Source of the DNA: Porticoccaceae bacterium
GTDB lineage: Bacteria; Pseudomonadota; Gammaproteobacteria; Pseudomonadales; Porticoccaceae
Direction of reading: 5' to 3'
Length of the DNA stretch: 12,120 nucleotides
Assembly (NCBI GenBank): GCA_030590275.1
Contig: JAUUYV010000014.1
Location: 1-12,120 of the forward strand
Shown in pieces: positions 7,093-12,120 of this stretch. The translations under genes and the position numbers were made by a program. Position 1 is the first letter of the stretch. Each line of letters opens with the position of its first letter. The notes beneath the pieces are model-generated. The model was not told the origin of the DNA and made no database searches. It saw only the letters and a list, made by a program, of their open reading frames with translations.

Positions 7093-8520
7093 ATGACTGA
7101 AGAGCAGCTAGCCATCAATACAATTAAACAGGCCTCAATAGGAGAGCTGGGGCAATTTTCATTGCGTGTATCGGGCCGAGAGCCCTTGATCTGTGAGGAG
7201 CTCTTCCGTCATTTACCCGGCAAACGCCTGACCTTTAAGGCGAAATACAATGATAGCTACCTGCTAGTGAAGCTGTTTTTTAGAAAAAAAGACTACTTAC
7301 GAGAAAACCGAGGGCTTGATCTTCTTCTTGAAAATGATATCCCCAGTCCAAAGAAAGTCTGGTCATTAATAGATGGGGAGGCTCAGCTGGTGACGACCGA
7401 ATTTTTCCACGACTCAGAAAGCCTGGCATCGCGTTACAAGAATGGCAAATGTGAGGACTCCATCTGCCAGACTTTAACCTTGCTTGGCAGAATGCATCAG
7501 GCTGGACTAGTTCAGGAAGACATTCATCTCGACAACTTCCTGTTTTCAAAAGATGAAGTAAAGGTGCTTGATGGGGCGTCGATCAAGCTCTATAAAAACG
7601 TCAAAAGCAGCACTATCATCGATAATCTAGCACTGTTCTTTGCTCAGTTTTCTCCCCAACTAGATGAAGCAATACCGTCACTGATGCCCAGTTATGGCGG
7701 TGTTGGCGTAGATTTGGCAAAACTCAGAAAAAGAATTATTCAAAGGCGTCTCTGGCGCGTAAGAAAATATCAGCATAAGTCATTACGCTCATGCACTGAA
7801 TTTCTAGCAAGCAGTAACCAACATCGTTTTACGGTTATGCGAAGAGATCACGATTGCAAAGAATTACGCGATCTTCTGGAGCAGCTTGACCTTAACATTG
7901 CCCAGGGCGTAGTTCTTAAAAATGGGCACACATCAACGGTTGTTCAAGTCAAAGGGAGCGAGGATACCAGCTGGGTCGTAAAACGCTACAATATAAAAAA
8001 TTGGCGACACGGCTTAGGCCGGAGCTTACGGCCATCTCGGGCCTGGATATCGTGGAAAAATGGCCAGGCGCTCTCTCTATTGGGTGTACCAACACCAAAA
8101 CCCATCGCTTTACAGGAAAACCGTAAAGGTCGATTGCGCAAAGAAGCTTACCTTGTTACAGAGTACATATCTGGCGATTCCCTCGAGCACTGGTTATTAA
8201 AACGGCCCGGGCACGAAGCCCCACCCTGGCTAGAAAGGTCTATTTTAAATATTTTTGGGACCTTTCTTAGCTCGCACATTAGTCATGGCGATATGAAAAG
8301 CTCAAATTTTATAGTTCACGAAGAAACTCTGATGGTGATTGATTTGGATGGAATGCACGTACATCGTGATGAAAAAGCATTTAGACACGCATTTCGTAAA
8401 GACATAAGGAGGTTCCTGGCGAATTGGCAGGGAAACACTCTCCGACAGTTTTCGAAGCTTCTGGAACCTGTCGCTAAACAGGTGGGCCTTGATATCCAGA
8501 TTCCAGGGGGGTCGGAGTGA
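7093..8520 (+). CDS. Two-domain WaaP/InaA-like LPS core kinase
   Basis: The 475-residue cytoplasmic protein contains two kinase-like domains in tandem, each with the lysine, catalytic-loop and metal-Asp elements. Domain 1 (about 45-200) has K60 in LLVKLFF, the loop QEDIHLDNFLF with D143 and N148, and D160 in VLDG. Domain 2 (about 270-450) has a Gly/Thr-rich loop near 276-287, K297 in WVVKRYN, SHGDMKSSNFIV with D400 and N405, and D417 in IDLDG. Both place Asn five residues after the catalytic Asp, as in true kinases. By position it resembles the extra core kinases of P. aeruginosa (possibly the PA5006/WapQ type), so phosphorylation of heptose is the likely role, but the target is unknown. The ATG at 7093 is the first start after an in-frame TGA at 7087 and has no clear ribosome binding site. 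The 3' end overlaps the carbamoyltransferase start in GTGA. Confidence 0.82.
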   Translation: MTEEQLAINTIKQASIGELGQFSLRVSGREPLICEELFRHLPGKRLTFKAKYNDSYLLVKLFFRKKDYLRENRGLDLLLENDIPSPKKVWSLIDGEAQLVTTEFFHDSESLASRYKNGKCEDSICQTLTLLGRMHQAGLVQEDIHLDNFLFSKDEVKVLDGASIKLYKNVKSSTIIDNLALFFAQFSPQLDEAIPSLMPSYGGVGVDLAKLRKRIIQRRLWRVRKYQHKSLRSCTEFLASSNQHRFTVMRRDHDCKELRDLLEQLDLNIAQGVVLKNGHTSTVVQVKGSEDTSWVVKRYNIKNWRHGLGRSLRPSRAWISWKNGQALSLLGVPTPKPIALQENRKGRLRKEAYLVTEYISGDSLEHWLLKRPGHEAPPWLERSILNIFGTFLSSHISHGDMKSSNFIVHEETLMVIDLDGMHVHRDEKAFRHAFRKDIRRFLANWQGNTLRQFSKLLEPVAKQVGLDIQIPGGSE

Positions 8521-10256
8521 GCACTAAAATATTGGGCCTCTCAGGCGCGCTAAACCATGATCCTTCCGCCGCACTTTATATCGATGGCGAGCTTGTTGCT
8601 GCTGCTGAAGAAGAGCGCTTCATTCGCGACAAACATGCGAAGGGTAAAATGCCCTATGAATCAGCTCAGTTTTGTTTGCAGTACGCCGGAATTGATCCAA
8701 AAGAGATCGATGTTGTTGCCGTCCCCTTTGCGCCAATACCATTAAGCTCCCCAGCGCGCTGGCATTTTGCTAAACGATACTGGTATGCACCAGATAGAGC
8801 CCTCGATGCTCTGCTCAATGGTAATCGTCGTTACCGCCGCTACCGAAAACAGATTTTTGGCTTGCTCGAATCCCTGGGAATAGATAAGCATCAGATTGAA
8901 TTTGAACCGGTGGAACATCATCTGGCGCATGCAAGCAGCGCTTATCATTTGAGTGGTTTTTCCGGAAAAACCGCCATTATGGGGGTCGATGGGAAAGGCG
9001 AATATGCCACTACCTTTTTTGGCTATGGGGAAAACGGGCAGATCCACAAAATAAAAGAGTTTTATGACCCCGACTCCTTAGGTGGTTTGTACGGAGCCAT
9101 GACTGAATATCTGGGTTTCGAAATGCTGGATGGCGAATTCAAGGTGATGGGGATGGCACCTTATGGCGACGCCTCCAAATATGACTTTTCTCGATTGATT
9201 GATTTTGATGGCAAGGATTTCCGCGTTAATACCCGATATGTTAATACCGTGGGTTTACGTCGTTATAAGCGAGATGGTGTAGGGTTTTATTTTAGCCAAA
9301 GATTAATCGATTGGCTGGGGCCAAAGCGGGACGGAGACTTCGCCGATGAACCCTATATTGATTACGCTGCGGCTATCCAGGCATTGTACGAAGAGGTAGT
9401 ACTTAAGTTGATGGATTACTACCTTGGCGATATTTTACGCGAGACTGGAAGGCTAGCATTTTCCGGGGGCGGCGCTCTCAACGTAAAATTAAACCAGAAA
9501 ATTATTTCCCGACCCGAGGTAAAAGAACTATTCGTTCAACCCGCATCTGGAGACGCAGGCACGGCTGTCGGAGCGGCTTCCTTTGCAGCAGTTAAGCGTG
9601 GCATTACTCCACAAAAAATGAACCATGTTTATTTGGGGCCAAAATATAGCAATGAACAGTGTATGGCGGCCTGTGAACATCACCCCAAAACTCCCACCTA
9701 TAAGATAATCGACAATGTGACCGAATTTGCCGCCAGGCTTTTGGCCGATGGTAATCCGGTGGCCTGGTTTCAAGGTCGTATGGAGTTTGGTCCTCGTGCT
9801 CTGGGAAACCGCTCTATCCTGGGTTGCCCGAGCGCGCCGGGAGTCGCCGACCGAATCAATGAGCAGATTAAATACCGTGAGCGCTGGCGCCCATTTTGTC
9901 CAAGCATGCTCGACAGGGTCGCTCCTGAAATGTTTAAAACCGACCACCCTGCCCCTTTTATGACCTTTACTTTTGAGGTCAATGAAGGCTGGAAGAAGCG
10001 AGTGCCTGAAGTAGTTCATGAGGATGGCACTGCTCGGGCACAGGCTTTAAAGAAGGAATATAACCCCCGCTACTACGAACTTATGGAAGAGCTTGAAAAA
10101 TTGACAGGTAATGGTGTGGTGTTAAACACATCTTTGAATAGAAGGGGTGAACCAATGGTTTGCTCCCCCGCTGACGCTCTGGATATGTTTTACGGTTCAG
10201 ATTTAGAGTACTTGATTATGGAAGACGTTTTGGTGGAAAAAAAGAGTAGCCCATAA
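8517..10256 (+). CDS. NodU/CmcH-family O-carbamoyltransferase, probably acting on the LPS core
   Basis: This family transfers a carbamoyl group from carbamoyl phosphate, through a carbamoyl-adenylate made with ATP, to a sugar or antibiotic hydroxyl. The 579-residue length is normal. The N-terminal half has the Kae1-like fold signatures LGLSGALNHDPSAAL, EHHLAHA (134-138, the metal-site histidines), GVDGKGE, and FSGGGALNVKLNQ with QPASGDAGTAVGAA. The C-terminal YrdC-like half has WFQGRMEFGPRALGNRSIL (418-435) and RERWRPFCPSM. P. aeruginosa carbamoylates heptose II of its core and carries a related gene in the same cluster (recalled as PA5005/WapO), so the LPS heptose is the likely acceptor. The GTG start at 8517 overlaps the preceding stop and has a G-rich sequence just upstream. 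The family motif begins five residues after it, so this start is sound. A secondary-metabolite role is less likely given the neighbours. Confidence 0.9.
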   Translation: MSTKILGLSGALNHDPSAALYIDGELVAAAEEERFIRDKHAKGKMPYESAQFCLQYAGIDPKEIDVVAVPFAPIPLSSPARWHFAKRYWYAPDRALDALLNGNRRYRRYRKQIFGLLESLGIDKHQIEFEPVEHHLAHASSAYHLSGFSGKTAIMGVDGKGEYATTFFGYGENGQIHKIKEFYDPDSLGGLYGAMTEYLGFEMLDGEFKVMGMAPYGDASKYDFSRLIDFDGKDFRVNTRYVNTVGLRRYKRDGVGFYFSQRLIDWLGPKRDGDFADEPYIDYAAAIQALYEEVVLKLMDYYLGDILRETGRLAFSGGGALNVKLNQKIISRPEVKELFVQPASGDAGTAVGAASFAAVKRGITPQKMNHVYLGPKYSNEQCMAACEHHPKTPTYKIIDNVTEFAARLLADGNPVAWFQGRMEFGPRALGNRSILGCPSAPGVADRINEQIKYRERWRPFCPSMLDRVAPEMFKTDHPAPFMTFTFEVNEGWKKRVPEVVHEDGTARAQALKKEYNPRYYELMEELEKLTGNGVVLNTSLNRRGEPMVCSPADALDMFYGSDLEYLIMEDVLVEKKSSP

Positions 10257-10305
10257 GTTAACCCACAAGGAGGAGGAATACTATATCGATTTTCAGCGGG
10301 CTACT
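10245..10305. repeat. Spaced inverted repeat joining two convergent gene ends
   Basis: AGTAGCCC (10245-10252) and GGGCTACT (10298-10305) are perfect 8-bp inverted copies 45 bases apart. The left copy lies in the last codons of the carbamoyltransferase gene, the right copy in the last codons and stop of the opposite-strand kinase gene. The loop is too long and there is no T run, so this is not a classical bidirectional terminator, though it may help end or protect both transcripts. No other terminator was found between these genes. Confidence 0.35.
10267..10278 (+). other. Strong Shine-Dalgarno-like sequence with no start codon
   Basis: AAGGAGGAGGAA contains an extended match to the 16S rRNA anti-Shine-Dalgarno sequence. 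No ATG, GTG or TTG occurs within a usable distance on the + strand. The nearest rare possibility is ATT at 10289, which would open a short frame antisense to the kinase gene. It lies 10 bases after the carbamoyltransferase stop, where the ribosome binding site of a next operon gene would be expected. It may be a remnant of a gene since lost. Confidence 0.4.
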
Positions 10306-10864
10306 TAGCTCTTATCGCCTCTCTATACGAGTCATAAGACGCATAAATAAGTTCCAGGTAGGGTTGTAAAGCTAAGGCATCTTCCGGGGGCCGTAACAAA
10401 TGTTTGAAGTTCCGCTGTCTTTTTATCCTGGAAAGTGGCCTACGGTGAAACTTTAGATCGGCGACATCTATAAGACCGAAATCATTTGTTTCCAGTACGA
10501 CAATATTCCCCAGGTGAACGGATCGAAAATAAATCCCCTGTTCGTGCAGCTTCGCAAGAAACTCTCCCAAACTCTTTAGCAGGTCACCATAGTTACCCGC
10601 CTTTTTGATTTCGTCCCGTATTGTTGTTCCCGGTAGCGGCTTGTATTGCACAGCTGTACGATGGATATGCGGTACTGAATATAGATCGAGAGGAAGCACA
10701 GTTGGGACTCCAAGCTGATCGAGCCTTTTTGCGTTCTTGATGAAGCGACTAGAGTAAGGTGAAAATAACGCGGAGCTAAAGATGCGTTTTCGGCGAAACA
10801 ATTTAAAATAGTTTCCATTTGCAAGGCGAATCACCTTATCCCCATAACCGTCTTTTTCGATCAC
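10301..10864 (-). CDS. Small atypical lipopolysaccharide-kinase-like protein (HRD motif replaced by FRS)
   Basis: From the GTG at 10864-10862 the product has 187 residues. It looks like the small InaA/toluene-tolerance kinase relatives found in Pseudomonas-type core clusters. Visible parts are the glycine-rich DGYGDKVIRL, the probable ATP lysine K21 in YFKLFRRKR, LAKLHEQGIYFRSVHLGN for the catalytic loop, and LIDVADL with the metal-binding D133. N120 is in place, but the catalytic Asp five residues before it is S115. I recall FRS in other members of this family, so this may be a family trait rather than damage. The start is doubtful: the frame stays open upstream to 10966, and the extra peptide (QRIDKDAYEHLCEGG) reads like the missing N-terminal strand, yet it has no ATG, GTG or TTG. 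GAGG lies 8 bases before the GTG. The gene is convergent with the carbamoyltransferase gene and divergent from waaC. It may modify the LPS core or regulate a kinase. Confidence 0.72.
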   Translation of the reverse strand: MIEKDGYGDKVIRLANGNYFKLFRRKRIFSSALFSPYSSRFIKNAKRLDQLGVPTVLPLDLYSVPHIHRTAVQYKPLPGTTIRDEIKKAGNYGDLLKSLGEFLAKLHEQGIYFRSVHLGNIVVLETNDFGLIDVADLKFHRRPLSRIKRQRNFKHLLRPPEDALALQPYLELIYASYDSYREAIRAK

Positions 10865-10951
10865 GGTTCCACCCTCACACAGATGCTCGTAAGCATCCTT
10901 ATCAATGCGTTGGGTATGGAGGGCTCGAGTGTGGATATTGCTGGCCTTGTA

Positions 10952-10990
10952 GTTAGTGGAAAGTTGTTAGTGAAAAATTGTTCGTTAGTC
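10952..10990. repeat. Three short direct repeats GTTAGT(G/C)
   Basis: Copies begin at 10952 (GTTAGTG), 10966 (GTTAGTG) and 10984 (GTTAGTC), at intervals of 14 and 18 bases. The bases after the first two copies are also alike (GAAAGTT and AAAAATT). The irregular spacing suggests decayed tandem repeats or a cluster of binding sites rather than a recent expansion. They lie just upstream of the truncated-looking start of the - strand kinase gene. Confidence 0.45.
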
Positions 10991-11080
10991 GTCACCGGCT
11001 GAGGTAGTAGTCTGGGAAGGATGGCTCCACAGCTCTTGACCACGCCTCAGGGCTTAACCTGATAAGTAAGCTTAAAGCAG

Positions 11081-11113
11081 GTGTATATTATACGTCGTTC
11101 ACTACGATAAAAT
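11081..11113 (+). promoter_or_regulatory. Candidate promoter region for waaC
   Basis: An AT-rich stretch contains TATATT/TATTAT within the inverted repeat GTATA-T-TATAC (11083-11093), and TAAAAT at 11108-11113, one mismatch from a consensus -10 box. No convincing -35 box lies 16-18 bases upstream of either. It is the best place for the waaC promoter because waaC has no upstream gene on its strand within about 900 bases, but the exact site is a guess. Confidence 0.25.
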
Positions 11114-11153
11114 AGTGGCGAAAACTATTCGCATTAACGAACTGGGGCGTCGT

Positions 11154-12120
11154 TTGGAAAAAGTTTTAATCGTCAAGTTAAGTTCTATGGGGGATCTGGT
11201 ACAGGCGCTGCCAGCGCTGAGCGATGCCGTAAAGGAGTACCCCAGGCTCTCCTTTGACTGGCTTGTAGACGAATTATTTAGCGATATACCCCGCTGGCAT
11301 CCCGCCGTAGGAGAGGTGTTTCCGTTACCTTTAAGACGCTGGAAAGCGGAATCTCGCAAAGCATTGGTATCTGGTGTACTGGGATGGCGTCAGCAAATGA
11401 GAGCTCGGCACTACGATGCGGTGATAGATTTGCAGGGTAACTTCAAAAGCTCGATCTTTGGTCGCGTCGTTAAAGGTGATCACCACGGGTACAACGGCTC
11501 ATCGATAAGAGAGTGGGGCGCGCACCTCGCCTATTCCGGGCGTCATCCGGTGGATAAGTCCGAGCATGCCATCCGACGTATGAGAATATTGATGAGTGCT
11601 AGCTTAAAATACCCCGTGCCAGATGGCGACCCTGATTTTGGCCTGACAGGGATCAAATGGTCGCAAGCACCCGTAGAATTACCACAAAAACCATTTTTGG
11701 TTTTTGTGGTTAACGCTAGCTGGCCCACCAAGGGCTGGCTTCAGCAGAGCTGGCGAGATTTGCTGCAATTGGCTGATGATGCCGGCTACGAGGTACTACT
11801 CCCCTGGGGCAGTCAGGCAGAACAACAGCAGGCGCAGAGAATTGCAAAGGGGATAAAAAATGCCAGGGTGCTGCCGAGCTTAAGCTTGACCCACATCGCG
11901 TCTATTCTGGAACAGAGCTCCGGTGCAATTTGTGTCGATACAGGCCTGGCTCATATCTCTGCTGCACTCGACAAGCCAACGATCACTTTATACGGCCCAA
12001 CTGACCCCCTCCTTATCGGCGCAACAGGTTCATCTTCTATTCACATCACCGCAGATACTTATGAATGTATACCCTGTTATCGTAAAATATGTCAGGTCGA
12101 AGGCTATAAAGGACCTGAGG
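11154..12120 (+). CDS. waaC: ADP-heptose:LPS heptosyltransferase I (3' end missing)
   Basis: WaaC, a GT9 enzyme, adds the first heptose to Kdo2-lipid A at the inner face of the inner membrane. The frame is open from here to the window edge (322 codons and one base, no stop). The protein starts EKVLIVKLSSMGDLVQALPALSDA, with D14 matching E. coli D13. NASWPTKGW carries K193 (E. coli K192), and VDTGLAHISAALDKP carries D262 (E. coli D261), followed by LYGPTDP. The constant offset of one residue supports the TTG at 11154 as the start; it has GGGG at 11144-11147 with a 6-base spacer. The GTG at 11115 is an in-frame alternative adding 13 residues but lacks a ribosome binding site. The C-terminal part has clustered cysteines (CIPCYRKIC), as in the neighbouring WaaF. 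The gene is separated from waaF by about 6 kb and by one opposite-strand gene. Confidence 0.93.
   Translation, partial: MEKVLIVKLSSMGDLVQALPALSDAVKEYPRLSFDWLVDELFSDIPRWHPAVGEVFPLPLRRWKAESRKALVSGVLGWRQQMRARHYDAVIDLQGNFKSSIFGRVVKGDHHGYNGSSIREWGAHLAYSGRHPVDKSEHAIRRMRILMSASLKYPVPDGDPDFGLTGIKWSQAPVELPQKPFLVFVVNASWPTKGWLQQSWRDLLQLADDAGYEVLLPWGSQAEQQQAQRIAKGIKNARVLPSLSLTHIASILEQSSGAICVDTGLAHISAALDKPTITLYGPTDPLLIGATGSSSIHITADTYECIPCYRKICQVEGYKGPE
11681..11710 (+). repeat. Perfect 13-bp hairpin inside waaC
   Basis: ACCACAAAAACCA (11681-11693) and TGGTTTTTGTGGT (11698-11710) are perfect inverted copies separated by TTTT. It lies within the coding sequence, in codons 176-186 at the join between the N- and C-terminal domains of WaaC (LPQKPFLVFVVN). 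Such a long perfect stem with a tetraloop is unlikely by chance in a gene. The right arm has a T5 run, but inside the stem, so it is not a standard terminator. Confidence 0.7.

Larger units (their letters stand above)
10865..11153. other. Divergent intergenic region between the - strand kinase gene and waaC
   Basis: This 289-base stretch must contain the promoters of two divergent genes. Its left part (10865-10909 or somewhat beyond) probably still encodes the N-terminus of the - strand kinase. Its middle holds three GTTAGT repeats. Its right part is AT-rich. Short frames exist on both strands (60 codons on the -, 11043-10861; 39 codons on the +, 10883-11002), but neither resembles a protein family, and both cross the repeats. 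No tRNA or clear terminator was seen. Confidence 0.5.

Noticed and set aside
9528..10019. 163-codon frame on the - strand within the carbamoyltransferase gene
   Set aside because: The sense strand encodes intact family motifs throughout this stretch; the antisense peptide has no recognisable domain.
10883..11002. 39-codon + strand frame starting at ATG 10883
   Set aside because: It has no ribosome binding site, lies antisense to probable kinase coding sequence and resembles nothing known.
10861..11043. 60-codon - strand frame whose stop overlaps the kinase GTG in GTGA
   Set aside because: The overlap suggests coupling, but the peptide runs through the GTTAGT repeats and looks like low-complexity translation. 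The kinase-frame reading of 10865-10909 looks more protein-like.

Overview
The window is a chromosomal stretch from a gammaproteobacterium, probably of the Pseudomonas / Cellvibrio / Marinobacter side of the class. The order glnE, ilvE, waaF, then lipopolysaccharide (LPS) inner-core genes including WaaP-type kinases and a carbamoyltransferase follows the arrangement I recall from Pseudomonas aeruginosa (glnE-ilvE-waaF-waaC-waaG-waaP and onward to a carbamoyltransferase). Base composition looks mid-range rather than GC-rich, so a marine or Cellvibrio-like relative is more likely than Pseudomonas itself. The organism is inferred from gene content only.

Layout: positions 1-2759 hold the 3' part of glnE, whose beginning lies before the window; 2840-3769 is ilvE. 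Then comes the LPS core block on the + strand: waaF (3856-4911), waaG (4908-6047) and waaP (6047-6862), which overlap by a few bases and must be translated together. After a 230-base gap follow a 475-residue protein with two kinase domains (7093-8520) and a NodU/CmcH-type carbamoyltransferase (8517-10256), again overlapping. A small atypical kinase gene (10301-10864) lies on the - strand, convergent with the carbamoyltransferase gene. A 289-base divergent region separates it from waaC, which runs off the right edge and has no stop codon in the window.

How the genes fit together: WaaC and WaaF add the first and second L-glycero-D-manno-heptose to Kdo2-lipid A, WaaG adds the first outer-core hexose, and WaaP phosphorylates heptose I. 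The two-domain kinase, the carbamoyltransferase and the - strand kinase are best read as enzymes that decorate the heptose region with further phosphates and a carbamoyl group. glnE (control of glutamine synthetase) and ilvE (branched-chain amino acid transamination) are housekeeping neighbours.

Points that deserve a second look: the catalytic Asp replaced by Ser in the - strand kinase, and its uncertain start; the two intact but different active sites in the two-domain kinase; a perfect 13-bp hairpin inside waaC; a strong Shine-Dalgarno sequence with no start codon at 10267-10278; and short overlapping reading frames ahead of waaF and of the two-domain kinase. No RNA genes, insertion sequences or CRISPR arrays were seen.
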